NCBI GenBank assembly: GCA_021234155.1 | Contig: JAJEKV010000002.1 | Location: forward strand, 16,157,428-16,221,427 | Length of the DNA stretch: 64,000 nucleotides | Direction: 5' to 3' | DNA from: Isoetes taiwanensis | Taxonomy: Eukaryota > Streptophyta > Lycopodiopsida > Isoetales > Isoetaceae | Shown here: positions 12,931 through 22,898 of the stretch, piece by piece | Numbering within the stretch: position 1 is the first letter of the stretch | Layout: each line of letters starts with the position of its first letter | Notes under the pieces: model-generated | Database searches by the model: none | What the model saw: only the letters and a program-made list of their open reading frames with translations | Told to the model about the DNA's origin: nothing | Translations under genes and position numbers: made by a program

Positions 12931-13845
12931 ATGTCGTTGAAGAGGGCAGCCAGAAAGGCTCAGAGTGGTCGTTCCTCTGGCCCTGCTTCTGTGAGCCATG
13001 TGTTGAATTCCAATTCCGGAGAGAGGGGCCAGGATTTCTTTGCTGATCAGGATTGGAACCTGATAGACGTGAGTGTCACCCTAGGTTTGTCTGGGCAGGA
13101 TGTCCCTGTGAGTTTCTATGATGGCCTTGTGGGATTTTGTGATAGGAGGTGTGTTGCCGGAGCTGTAGCCATGGAAAGGGGTGCTACTGTAGACCATTTG
13201 CACTGTCAGGCTGTCTTCAGAGGCCGGTTTAAAACCCCTAGGGCCATGAATGATGCCATAAAGAAGGAATTTAACTGGGCTTGTAAGCCTCCTGGTGTGA
13301 TCCTGGTCTGTAAAACCTTGAAGAATACCCGCCTTCACTGTTTTGAAGGTATGATTAGTTATTGTATGAAAGATTTTGGAAAGGTTCACTATGTCTGCCA
13401 CCTTCATAATATCAGTGAGGATGCCATCGAGAAAGGTAAGGATTTATATTTAAGATGGGGAGCTGGTGATACCAAAAACTTAGTTGTTCTTGATAATAAG
13501 AATTTGCTGAATCGTGCTGCCCATTATGTTAACTATCATGGCAACCGTAAGATGACTGCTAGCCTCCTGTTTACATTGGCCAGAATGATCCGTTCTGGTA
13601 AGTTTACACTATCTAGTTCTTGGATTATCCCTTCCAATACTGCCCACATTAATGAGCACCGTGTCCGGGCTGCATGGAGGGTGCTGCTAAATCCTTCTCA
13701 GTGCATGCCCTCCGACATGAGAACTATTTTGTTTGGGTTGCCTGTTGGGTTCGTACCTGTAGAGCGAAATGGGCCTGGGAGGAGAAGGTATTGGGATGAT
13801 ACCATCCCTGAGAATGAGCGAGACATTAATTTCGAGGATGCATGA
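12931..13845 (+). CDS. HUH rolling-circle endonuclease (Replitron-like Rep), 304 aa
   Basis: Intact ORF starting MSLKRAARKA at the first ATG. Three Rep-type motifs occur in order: a beta-strand DVSVTLGL (motif I position), a DHLHCQ block giving H89-x-H91 (HUH metal site), and SYCMKD giving Y144-x-x-K147, the expected nicking tyrosine. No Walker A (GxxxxGKT/S) is present, so there is no SF3 or Pif1-type helicase; this argues against a geminivirus-type Rep and against a Helitron RepHel protein. The C-terminal half (NRAAHYVNYHG onward) has no recognised domain. A related but decayed copy lies 1.8 kb downstream. The best match from memory is the HUH protein of Replitrons, HUH transposons first described in green algae. 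It would nick and join single-stranded transposon ends in the nucleus. Confidence 0.75.
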   Translation: MSLKRAARKAQSGRSSGPASVSHVLNSNSGERGQDFFADQDWNLIDVSVTLGLSGQDVPVSFYDGLVGFCDRRCVAGAVAMERGATVDHLHCQAVFRGRFKTPRAMNDAIKKEFNWACKPPGVILVCKTLKNTRLHCFEGMISYCMKDFGKVHYVCHLHNISEDAIEKGKDLYLRWGAGDTKNLVVLDNKNLLNRAAHYVNYHGNRKMTASLLFTLARMIRSGKFTLSSSWIIPSNTAHINEHRVRAAWRVLLNPSQCMPSDMRTILFGLPVGFVPVERNGPGRRRYWDDTIPENERDINFEDA

Positions 13846-13932
13846 CTGTTGGGTGATCATGTTTGTTGGCTTTAGAGTGTACAGTTTGGTTTTTTTTTCA
13901 TGGCTTCGTTTGCTTTTTAGTTGCAGGTAGTG

Positions 13933-14307
13933 ATGGACACTGATGGAGAGCCTGTTGCTGGCGTGGAACAGCCTGCTGCTGTATCTTTGCCTGATTCTTA
14001 TATTTCTTCTGCTGTTGAAGCTTGACATCCAGATCCGGTTGTGTTCTCGGCTGAGCCTGAGGCAGTTTTTTGTGCTCAAGAATTTGTTAATAGCATTATC
14101 CAGGTTGGAACTGAGGCGCATAGGATTGCGGCATCCTTGCGCTTGCTCAGGCGGCAGCTTAGAGGGTTTTATGCTTCAATCTAGAATGCTATTTCTGCTG
14201 TGGAGTAGGATCAATTGGGGGTACCTGTCTCTGAGTTACATGTGTTGCGCTCTCATATGAGCCTAGCTAGAGTCTTGCTCGTGCAAGAGATTCGCCAGCT
14301 GGATTAA
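13933..14307 (+). pseudogene. Second ORF of the HUH locus, broken by three in-frame stops
   Basis: One reading frame runs from ATG (MDTDGEPVAGVEQPAAV) for 124 codons to TAA with no indels but with TGA at 14023, TAG at 14182 and TAG at 14206. Each is one C-to-T change from a sense codon (CGA or CAG). The predicted product is Glu/Ala-rich and helical with no family recognised. It is 88 bp downstream of the HUH stop and preceded by a pyrimidine-rich tract ending in TTGCAG, a good splice acceptor, so it may have been an exon or a second gene of the same element. Confidence 0.45.
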
Positions 14308-14588
14308 CTTATTAGGCATGCTTTCGAGTGGGCGCCTATGAACCGATCTGTTTACATCTTCTTGTTTTTCGTTTTTTGTGTGGCCCATGTAGGCGCTTAT
14401 GCTTTTATAAATGAAAAACTTGTTTATTTTCTAAATGTGTTGTTCAATTTGTTGCAGCTTGGTCTTCATTGGCAGGTATGATCTTGACACGTGTTGAGAT
14501 TTTTGCATGAGGCTGCTGTATAATCCGAGTTTGGGAATGGCTCTTTATTGAAATAATATGCTGATACTAACTTCTTTTGTTTCTTAGT

Positions 14589-14816
14589 GGGCTTCGGCCC
14601 CTAGGTATACTAGGGATCTCTCCTTTGAGATGCCTAGTATGCCTGGATGAGCGTGGGATCTTGTACTGGGGTTCGACTCCCCAGGCTCATCATTCTCTAT
14701 TTTCAGTGCTTATTATTTTTGTTTGGCTGCTAATTGTGGAGCATCATATTTTTTCAATGGTTTAATAAAATGTTAGGGGTAAGTCAAAGATGGGGGGTTT
14801 GACCCCATCTCGACTT
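14589..14816 (+). other. Cluster of four strong hairpins downstream of the HUH ORF
   Basis: In order: GGGC-TTCG-GCCC (14589-14600), a UUCG tetraloop; AGGTATACTAGGGATCTC (14603-14620) pairing with 14627-14644, 17 of 18 positions including one G-T, loop of six; ATGAGC/GCTCAT (14647-14652, 14685-14690) enclosing CTGGGG-TTCGACT-CCCCAG (14666-14684); and AAGTC..GATGGGG (14781-14795) with CCCCATC..GACTT (14803-14816). The third carries GGTTCGACTCC, a full match to the Pol III B-box/T-loop consensus, but the span is too short for a tRNA. HUH transposons commonly end in hairpins, so this may be the 3' terminus of the element; a tRNA-derived SINE remnant is the alternative. Confidence 0.6.
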
Positions 14817-15603
14817 GCGTTTGAGGGCTCCAAATTCGCCCCATGGCATATGCTGTGGCATATGCCAGCATCCAATGGCCTAAAATAATTTTGCGACACC
14901 CAAAACGATAATACATTCAAAACGAAATGAGCTTCTATATGATTTTGTCAATGGTGGGGCAAAGAAGGGGGAATTTTTTTAGGGGGTTTTTTGGCGTAGG
15001 TTCAAGTAGAAGGCGTTGTCGTAATAAGAAGGCCTAGCTGGGCGACGAACATGGCCGGATTTGGCCTACGCCTTCCTAATTCGATGTTCGGTTCACTGTT
15101 TTGGGTCCATACATGACTCCTCCTACTACATTGATGTTCGGTTCACCTGACAGGCATGTGCGATGCTACTTTGGCCTCGGGAAGATGGGGAGCTGCAATA
15201 TAAATGAATGGAGGTCCTCATAGCATTATTTCGATGGCTTATGGCGCATCTCCAGCAGGTATGCAGTGACAAGATGTCCTTTACCTAGTCATGTTGTTTA
15301 GGAAGCTTGCAGGGGTTGTATCCAAGGGGACTCTCGATGCTTCGGGCAGGCCACCTAAGAATAGTACAATGGCTGAATGTAGGGGCCTGTGGCAGGGATT
15401 TTCACTGGTGGATGAGTCTAATTTCCACAAGAGCTCTTTCGTGGAAGGAGAGGATGTCGAGCTTCATGTTGTCGAAGAGCTGCTTGCTCCCAAGGAAGGC
15501 CCTCTGAAGATTGCAGCAGTGGGTATGGAGGCAGCCCAGGTATTCGAGGATAGGTTCTGGTAAGCAAGTGTTCAAGGGCAAGAAAGTCCAACTTAGGAAG
15601 AAG
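14817..15603. other. Spacer between the two HUH copies
   Basis: No gene supported. GATGTTCGGTTCAC occurs twice as a direct repeat (15083-15096 and 15133-15146, 50 bp apart). The open frame upstream of 15563 has no recognised similarity. Confidence 0.4.
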
Positions 15604-16120
15604 ATGGCATCTCATGCTCCTCGCAATTGTGCAGCTCAAGCCCATGCGTCTGATCCATCGTGCTTGGATGTGAATGTTACTGTAAGTATAGGTGGGATGG
15701 ATGTGTGGGAGGCTGTGTATGATAGAGTGTGCAGTTTCTTGGAGAGGGAGTGTGTGAGCGAGGTTGTGAGCTTGGAGAGAGGCTCCTCGCTTGATCATCT
15801 TCATGTGCAGTGTGTGTTCACGTTGTGCCTCATAACGCCCATGGCAGTGAATATGAGATTGAAGAAGCACCTTGGGTGGGACATCCAGCAGGTGCAATTA
15901 TCTTATGCAACGCCCTCAAAGATACGAAGCTTCACTGCTACGAAGGCATGATTGGATACTGCCTTAAAGACATGGGAAAGATGCACCATAGGAATCTGAT
16001 CAAAAGGGGGAAGAACTTGTATGCATTGTATGTCGCGGGAGAGATCAAGATGTGTGTCACTCTTGACGATCGAAACATCCTGCATAGGGCCTAACATTTT
16101 CAGATGTACCATGGATGAAG
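15604..16120 (+). pseudogene. Decayed paralogue of the HUH endonuclease
   Basis: Aligns along its length with the intact protein at 12931: NVTVSI (motif I), SLERGSSLDHLHVQCVF with the H-x-H pair, then, after a frameshift near 15886-15896, KDTKLHCYEGMIGYCLKDMGK with the YxxK motif. A block after the tyrosine motif is missing, and TAA at 16092 falls where the intact copy reads NRAAHYVNYHG. Divergence from the first copy is substantial, so the two are separate old insertions or an ancient duplication, not a recent tandem copy. Confidence 0.7.
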
Positions 16121-16974
16121 GCAGCTCACTACATCTCTTGTACCATACGTACATACATACGGAAGGGAGCGCCTCTCTCTATGAGGGTGTGATGTGTAAA
16201 TTTGTGGTGCATTGATTTGGGGTATTTACAGGAATATCTTTGGATCCAATGGTCCAGAGTGTGCCATAAGGAGAGTGCCACAAGGAGTGTCGTATGTATA
16301 CCTTAGACAAGTGAAGTCCACTATTGGTCCAAAGATTAGATCCAATACACATTCTTGCAAATGCTTTAGTCAAGACTGTGCCATCAATTTTCATTGCAAG
16401 TACAAGTGTACTGAGCCTCGACACCGTGCTTCTCGATCCATACTATTGTTCGAACATGAACCCGCACTACTGTTTGCACCAAGCATTCTCAACAGACACA
16501 TTTGAAGTGACTTTTTGAATGCTTTATACATGAATCGTTGGTTTAATTAAATGAATAGAAGCTATTGAGTTGTCACATAATACTTAATCCAATAAGTACT
16601 CCAGATTGTATTTGAAACAGAATATCTTTAGGCCGAGGCTAGCTCTCAGTGTACACTGAAAGGAACTCTAAACTACTTGGAGTAGAAAATTCTACTCCAT
16701 TGAACTCCAAAGTTGGTTTATATCTTCGCTTGTTATTTTCCTGAAAATATAACCTTGTCTCAAGTTGCTAACTTATAATGTGAGATCCTTATGTTGGTGA
16801 ATCATTACATGCACTATATATTTCCAATATTTATTTATTTATTTATTTATTTATCCTTGCTCACTTTGGGCCTTGAGGCCATGGAGCACAAAAATACACA
16901 CGGAATCACTGGAGTTTTAACAAAAGAGCTCGATGAGCATCTACTGCCTTTATGTATAATCCTAACTCATAGCT
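16121..16974. other. Intergenic; short TATT microsatellite
   Basis: No gene supported. A run of about six TATT units lies at 16831-16856. Otherwise unremarkable. Confidence 0.4.
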
Positions 16975-17765
16975 AGAAATTGAAAGCAATGAATGAAAAT
17001 CAACTTCATGAATTTCTGATTGCTCCCTGATATCTCTATATGCTTCGCACTATAAGAAAACATGTGTTTCATCCTCAACCTGGCCCGAATCACATGTTCT
17101 ACAAATTCGATCTTCAAGCGGTGTCTTTGACCATCGACCATTCTCAATTTCCAATCTGTGTGAGCTTGTCCTATAACGGGCAATGTGTGCTTCAGGGATG
17201 TCGGCATGTCTTCTGTTAGGTATGCTTGACTCTTGTATTCATCCATATGATTGATCTGAGTTCTATAATGAAGCAACCTGCTACCTTGATGCTGCCATAA
17301 CCGTTCTAGTGCCAACCGTTCCAGCAAAATTCTCGCATCTGATTTACAATCCGGCCAGTTTCCATCGTGCAAACCCCATCTATCTGTCCATTTTGCGAAG
17401 TCTTGCATCCAACCTTGCTGTTCTGACATCTTCATTGCTTGAAAGGATGGACGTTCTGGTGATTGACCTCTGATCCTGTTCACAAAATTTACACTCCGAA
17501 ACAATGCTTCTAATTCCAAAGGGAACATACCTGCTTCAACGAGCATGATTGCGTAGGGGGTCTGAACCTTTATGCCTAACACATTTCTCAGAAAGAGTTT
17601 CTGAACCGCTTCTATCCGATTCCACAGCTTAGCGGGGAGACTAGCCCCCCATATTGGAGCTCTGTATAAAGCATTGTTTGAACCAATGTTTTAAATAACA
17701 TTTTCCTTAGATCCCAATCATACAGAGCAATCTTAGAGCATTTTGCAAGCATAGCATAGAGCGCC
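16975..17765 (-). mobile_element. LINE fragment, 3' part of ORF2, decayed
   Basis: Minus-strand frames read KTLVQTMLY, VQTPYAIMLVEAGMFPLELEALF and, in another frame, CRTCDSGQVEDETHVFL followed by a stop and C. The last is the C-x2-C..H..C zinc-knuckle typical of LINE ORF2 C-termini. It parallels the LINE at 18521-20398 (QTPYEMLLAEASLYPLEVEALF), so the two belong to related families. At least two frameshifts and in-frame stops show it is inactive; the RT domain is missing. Confidence 0.75.
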
Positions 17766-18627
17766 ATTTTTTACATGATATGAGTTTCTACATAACACCA
17801 ATTATGTATCCTAGCAACTGGGAAGAAATTTGTCTAAAGGCTTATGATCAAGTAATTATGTTCTTGATAAGTTTGACATCATGCATCCCTCAGTTAGTCC
17901 AGTTGAGTAGTGAATAAGTACTCAGCTCTTATTGTTGAGGTGTGTGACGTTCCAGGGGAATATACGCCATAAATACGTATATTCCTAGACCCGTCACCAT
18001 ACAAGTCTACATATGTAGCCTTGTATGCTTCAGAAAGTGGCAAACGGGTGCACATCTAAGTTAATTGTTTAACTTAGATAACCTTAGGATAAGGCCCATT
18101 TCCACATGTCCTTATCCTATTGGGCAACCGCCACACGGCCTCATCCTAGTGGTGCACCCCTACCTATATTAGCATAAACCCTAACCCTAGGCCTTTTCCC
18201 GGCCCTAGCACCCAGAGACTCATCTACACACTCGAAACCTCGTTTCGAGTATCGTTTGCTGTGGTATAGCTTGGTGCAGCAGCCCCTGAAGGGTGTGCAT
18301 GATCGTAGAGGGAGCAAGCCGTCGAACCACGGTAAGGAGCATGGAGACGCCAGGAATGGGAGGAAGCGCTTCTGGAGCAGGTAGGTGGAGTAGAGTCATG
18401 GTAGTTCATCTGGGATTTAGCATTCCAGATAGGTTTGTAGCTTGTATCTAGAGTAGAGCTATCCTAGAACCCTTGATGAACATCTTGAACCCTAATCAAG
18501 GAACCCTAACTGTAAGTTAGAATTGAATTGAATTGATTTAATCACACCTTTAGACCCTCAGGTCCATGGCGAACCAAGTACAAAGAAATTATTTGTAAAA
18601 GAAACACATCTGTAGACAACACATCTC

Positions 18628-19550
18628 TTAGGCAAGATCTTCAACTTGCTCAAATAGATCCAATAACTGATTTCTCTCCTCCCAAAACTCGCGTATGTAT
18701 CCTCCAAGATGCCGTGGGGACAATTGTAATAAAGTGTGGAAATTGGGCGCAGTTATACTGTGTTGCTCCCGCAGGTGGCGAAAAGAATCACATGTCAGCA
18801 AAGCATGATATTCATCCTCCACACCCCCAAAGCAGCATTTGCAGAACCGGAGCTCTCTGGGCACTTTTGGCCTTTCCATTCTGCCAATCTCTATTTGTAA
18901 ATGATGCGAGCTTAATCGAAACTGCGAGATGAGCCGCCTTGTTTTGCCCCCTGGTAGCTCTTTCAAATAGTCTTGTTCTGTATATAGCAGCATGGGATTC
19001 ACATCACTCCTGTAGAACTCCCGTTTCACGCCAATCTCCTCACCATCCCGTGGCCATAGCTTAAGTAGAGCCTGCTCAGTGACCAGTTCTCGCAGCCCAA
19101 TTTCTGTATCCGGTAGAGAATCAAGATGTATGCCCCAACATTCAGCCCATTTTATTAGTTGTGTGTACCAACCATTTTCCTGTTTCTGAGACTCTAATAA
19201 TGCTTGTACAGGTATCCTATTTACATCCATAATTTGAATCCGTTTCAAGTACGTTAGAGTTTGAAACAGAGCCTCCACCTCTAATGGGTACAAACTAGCC
19301 TCAGCCAGCAACATCTCGTATGGAGTCTGTGCCTTCGCCCCAAGCTCTTCGAGAAGATATCTCTTCTGGATTTGTTCTAATTCCTTCCACCTTGCCTGAG
19401 CTAGACCAGGCGCCCAAACCGGGCATGCATACAGAGCCACAGTTTGCACCATGACCTTGAACATCAATTTTCTGAGATGCCATTTTTTTTACCTGCGTTC
19501 TTCTCCAAAGACTCATTATACTATACAAAGCCCGATAGCTTCCAGCAACC
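18628..19550 (-). pseudogene. LINE ORF2 C-terminal region with zinc knuckle, frameshifted
   Basis: The main frame reads FKVMVQTVALYACPVWAPGL, then a long helical region, and ends with FCKCCFGGVEDEYHALLTC, the Cys/His knuckle of LINE ORF2. Continuity with the RT part is lost by the stop near 19604 and a frameshift at the homopolymer T8 near 19485, where the upstream part (SYRALYSIMSLWRRTQVKK) passes into another frame. Confidence 0.8.
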
Positions 19551-19603
19551 CTCTTCCTAATTGCCTCATTCCAATGATAATTATCAGTAAACTCGATCCC
19601 AAG

Positions 19604-20398
19604 TTACTTGTATTGGTGCACTTGCTCCAGTGTATCACCACCCAGAGTCATTTCTATTTGTTCTCGTGACCCAACTACCATGATCTTGGTCTTATTCTTG
19701 TTTACTGACATCCCTATATGATTGCAGAAATTTTCCAGCCGGACCAACAGTGCTTGCAACCCTTCTTTTGTCCTTGATATCAGTAAAACATCATCTGCAA
19801 AGAGTAGCAATTGGATAAGGTATTCACCTACTTCAACCCCAGCCATTTCTGAAGCCAGCCAAGCTTCTAAACTGTCTATGAATAGCCCAAAGAGGGTGGG
19901 AGAAAGCGGGCATCCCTGCTTTACCCCGATGTTACTCATTACTTGCTCTGGACCTGCCATGGGAAAGGAAAGTTCCACCAGCACCCGCTCACATATTCTA
20001 GAGACTGCTTTTCTTATCCCAACTGGGCATCCTAGCTCCTCAAGCCGTTCTCCTAACTTGTCACGTGGTACCCTGTCAAACGCTTTAGTAAAATCGACAA
20101 AGCTAGCATAAAGCGCCCTATTAGGCCCTTTGGAACCCTCTGCTATCACCCTTAATGTCAACAAGTGATCAATGGTAGAATGGTCTCTCCGAAAACCTGC
20201 TTGTCCAAGAGCTCTTACCCCTTCTCTATCTGCCCATAGTGAGAGTTTCCTTTCAACCACCGCTCCAAATAGTTTAGCCATAATACTACTCACCATGATT
20301 GTACGATAGTTTCGCACACAATTGGGATCACCTGCTTTTAGGAGAGCCACTATTCTGCTCAAACACCATTGATCTGGAAACCCCTCACCTAATGACAT
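19604..20398 (-). pseudogene. LINE reverse transcriptase (5'-truncated)
   Basis: 264 residues with RT landmarks in order: NYRTIMVSSIMAKLFGAVVE, QAGFRRDHSTIDHLLTL, ASFVDFTKAFDRVPR, GVKQGCPLSPTLFGLF and LLFADDVLLISRT, whose ADD is the catalytic site. This is a non-LTR retrotransposon RT. The frame begins at the truncated end of the element and is cut by TAA after QVHQYK, where related proteins continue YLG. It would need upstream endonuclease sequence that is absent here. Confidence 0.9.
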
Positions 20399-20976
20399 GT
20401 TAGATATGTATGATTAGGTTAAGATGTTCTTATGATGATTATCATGATATGATGTATGTGATGTTGGTTGATCATGTTGCTCCTCTTGTGTTGGGAAGGG
20501 GGGTAGAGACCTAGGGCCATATGTAGTATGCTCCTAGTGTAGATCCCTTAGTTCCTATTAGATGCGGCCTGTGCATAGGAACCCACCGGGCTATGGAGGC
20601 TATGATGTGACTCAGCACTACACAACGGGGCTAGAGGCAATGCGGAGGGAGGATCCCTGCCGAGTGGGGGCTACGGGGGATCCCATAGTGGGCTAGGCTT
20701 ATGGTCCGTCACTTCGTGTGGGCCGAGCATGGGTCCGACACCTCCTGGGGCGATGGTGTCGCCCTGCCTCTCAAGAGTTGCAAGTGTCAGCTTGGCTCTT
20801 GTTTTGAGGGGTTCAGTCGGGTATGAATCGTGTGTCGCCACGATTCTCTAGCCACCCGAGGAGCCTCTAGACCCCAGGAGGGGGAGATGCAACCCTTCCT
20901 GCCTCGACGGACCGGGGAGATGCAACCTGGAGTAGTCCCGATGGGTGATGCCATGGGATTGCGTATCCGGAAGGCT

Positions 20977-21378
20977 CCGCTCCAAAACCATGGGATTGCT
21001 CCAAAATTGCGAAACCAGAAGGGTCCGTGCCAAAACCACTTTCGGCCGCCTCGGAACGCGATTTCGCGCGAACCCTTCCGATTTGGCCCTTTTTGGCCTA
21101 ATTTGACCAATTTTGATCCAACAACCTGCCATGTAGTGTTTCTTGCTTTGCTTTGCTTAGATTTGCACTTCATGGTAGCTCATTTGGACACCCATAGACC
21201 TCGAACAAAAGTTTTTCCCATCTAGAACCCCTGTGCACGGAACCCGAGGCAGACCTAGCCTATAAAAGGGGACTCCATTTGTCATTTTTCCTTCATCAGA
21301 ACTGCTCTTAGCATCCTAGGCGATTTTCCAGTTTCTCATTGATCTTTGCAAACCATTTTCTACATCCATTCCTGCTTG
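20977..21378 (+). promoter_or_regulatory. Promoter-like region upstream of the extra gypsy ORFs
   Basis: Unrelated to the LTR. A TATA box, TATAAAAGG, lies at 21261, followed by a pyrimidine-rich stretch (TTTTTCCTTCATCAG) and the ATG at 21379. Spacing is normal for a plant Pol II promoter with a leader of about 80 nt. It occupies the place where the end of the LTR and the primer-binding site should be. Confidence 0.5.
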
Positions 21379-21969
21379 ATGGCGCCCTCTAGCTTCGTCA
21401 GATGGTACGATGCTGCCAATCATATCCGTGATTTTCCTGCTGAACAAGCCTTCCATGTCTTTGACCACCTCTTTGACCTCCATGCAACACTCAGTAGAAC
21501 TCCCTATTACACTGATATCATCTGCCAATATGACCAGCAGGTCCTACCCTGGGAAGTTAGCTTGCTGCCTAGGGGAGGGAAATGGGTATCCCTAAACTCG
21601 CTTAGCCAAACCTTAGGAGGAGGATCCAAAAGCAAGCTGTGGGATAGGACTAGACCCATGCCTGACTACATGACCTGCAAGCATAATAGGCATAGATCCC
21701 TCTCAGCCCCTGCAGCCCTAGCTTTGTTCATGCAGTATAAGTCAATTAACAAGGCAGGAGAGCCCTCAATTCAACCTTTAGACTTAGCACCTCTCGACAC
21801 TCAAAGGGAGCAGATCAGCATCCACGAAATCCAGTCTTCAAAGTACAAGTACTATGGCTCCACCTCGGGAACACCGGCACTGCAGATTGAGCAAGACTAT
21901 GAGCAGCAAGGGGAGGAGAATCCAAGTTGGGAGAGGAGAGAGAGGCAAGGAGGATGGAGAGGCAAATAG
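21379..21969 (+). CDS. Unknown ORF upstream of gag (part A), 196 aa
   Basis: Starts MAPSSFVRWYDAANHIRDFP after the TATA box at 21261 and ends in a charged tail (ERRERQGGWRGK). No family recognised. It overlaps the next ORF by 16 nt past that ORF's first ATG; both read similar Arg/Glu-rich sequence across the overlap, so the pair may be one protein of about 505 residues split by a frameshift. Not a usual component of chromoviruses; Ogre/Tat elements carry an extra ORF before gag, but I see no specific similarity. Confidence 0.5.
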   Translation: MAPSSFVRWYDAANHIRDFPAEQAFHVFDHLFDLHATLSRTPYYTDIICQYDQQVLPWEVSLLPRGGKWVSLNSLSQTLGGGSKSKLWDRTRPMPDYMTCKHNRHRSLSAPAALALFMQYKSINKAGEPSIQPLDLAPLDTQREQISIHEIQSSKYKYYGSTSGTPALQIEQDYEQQGEENPSWERRERQGGWRGK

Positions 21970-22898
21970 CTAGGCAAGAAGGCACATTAAGGCGAGATTT
22001 CAAACCGCCAATCGACATCACGACCCTGTCACCAATAATCATCGACGGCGAGGAGTACATCTTGGCCAACGACATCCTCAACCTTCCCTATTGTCAAGAA
22101 GAAGGTCTCAAGATCGATGAGCTCTTGGGCTTAATTGCAAAAGAGCAGGGCAGCGACTTCATCGACAACTCCTACCAGGAAATTCCAATGGAGCTAGCGG
22201 AGCGACACTCCTATGCCGGGGAGACAATGTCGGATATAGAGGCCTATCAGCAAATAAGGGAGATCTATCGGCATCAAGAACCCATCATCCCAGAGGAGGA
22301 GTTCCAGCAGATACAAAGCAGATTGTACAAGCCAGGAAGAGGTCCAAGCTCTAGCCGACCAGTCCGTTCCAGGAGTTCGCACGAGGCACACGCCAACATC
22401 AACTTGGAGAACGCAACCACCATGTGGAGGGACCATGAAGACCTCCTAGCTATAGAAACCTACGGCGAAGCAGCTGGTAGAAAAGGCACAGGTTCCAACA
22501 TCGCAGGGAAGGGCAAGGCGCTTCGATACTATCTTCCAGCCCTTAGTCAAGGGCAGATGATAGTATTTCACAAAGAGTTTAGCCCAAGAGGAGAAGAGTC
22601 TGTCGCGCTCCTCATAGCCCTCTCTGGCTTTGGGCAGCACGCCAAACTAGACTATGGATTGGATCATGTTATCCTCTTTAAGAGATCGGTAGCTCTTCAT
22701 TGCCTCGACTTCGCCAGGAGACATCTCAGAGATGCAACATTGTCAGTAGTGGCGGCGACGGCACCCGAACTCCCTGCACCTCAGATGGCAAGAGCACTTG
22801 AAGGAGGATCGGCCGCAAGGATCTTGCAGAATGTCGGCAAAGGCCTACGACTCAAGAACGTCAAGAACTTCTTCAAGTCCATGAGGGGGCATCGATGA
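21954..22898 (+). CDS. Unknown ORF upstream of gag (part B), 314 aa
   Basis: Starts at ATG 21954 (MERQIARQEGTLRRDFKPP); the frame is open from 21927. The N-terminal third is acidic and hydrophilic, with an SSSRPVRSRSS stretch; the C-terminal part ([35 protein letters not shown]) looks globular. No motif identified. The left breakpoint of the 21-kb tandem duplication falls inside it at 22572, and its last third is repeated at 44008-44308. Confidence 0.5.
   Translation: MERQIARQEGTLRRDFKPPIDITTLSPIIIDGEEYILANDILNLPYCQEEGLKIDELLGLIAKEQGSDFIDNSYQEIPMELAERHSYAGETMSDIEAYQQIREIYRHQEPIIPEEEFQQIQSRLYKPGRGPSSSRPVRSRSSHEAHANINLENATTMWRDHEDLLAIETYGEAAGRKGTGSNIAGKGKALRYYLPALSQGQMIVFHKEFSPRGEESVALLIALSGFGQHAKLDYGLDHVILFKRSVALHCLDFARRHLRDATLSVVAATAPELPAPQMARALEGGSAARILQNVGKGLRLKNVKNFFKSMRGHR

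Larger units (their letters stand above)
18521..20398 (-). mobile_element. 5'-truncated LINE nested in the gypsy 5' LTR
   Basis: Inserted into an LTR sequence that reads GTAAGTTAGATATG in the 3' LTR; GTTAG is repeated at 18516-18520 and 20399-20403, a short target duplication. The minus-strand 3' end is a short (TTCAA)n-like tail rather than poly(A). The 5' end stops inside the reverse transcriptase, as usual for truncated LINE insertions. It postdates the gypsy insertion. Confidence 0.88.
17943..20976 (+). repeat. 5' LTR of gypsy element, split by LINE and 3'-truncated
   Basis: Segments 17943-18520 and 20404-20976 match 28677-29839 of the 3' LTR. Homology stops abruptly at GGAAGGCT; the remaining 0.47 kb of LTR is absent here. 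CCATGGGATTGC occurs on both sides of the break (20951 and 20988), suggesting a recombination point. The LTR contains GGAATATAC/GTATATTCC and CTAAGTTAA/TTAACTTAG inverted repeats and a telobox-like AAACCCTAACCC. A short deletion near 18155 distinguishes it from the 3' LTR. Confidence 0.85.

Noticed and set aside
12240-12940. Plus-strand short ORFs at 12246 and 12653
   Set aside because: The first overlaps exons of the opposite gene, the second has no coding character beyond an open frame.
12931-13845. Integrated geminivirus or other CRESS-DNA virus Rep
   Set aside because: No Walker A or SF3 helicase region follows the nuclease; motif spacing and the second related copy suit a transposon better.
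14647-14690. tRNA gene
   Set aside because: The T-arm and 6-bp outer stem look tRNA-like, but only 44 nt separate the ends, with no D- or anticodon arm.
16831-16856. TATT run as a retroelement tail
   Set aside because: No element boundary or target duplication found next to it.
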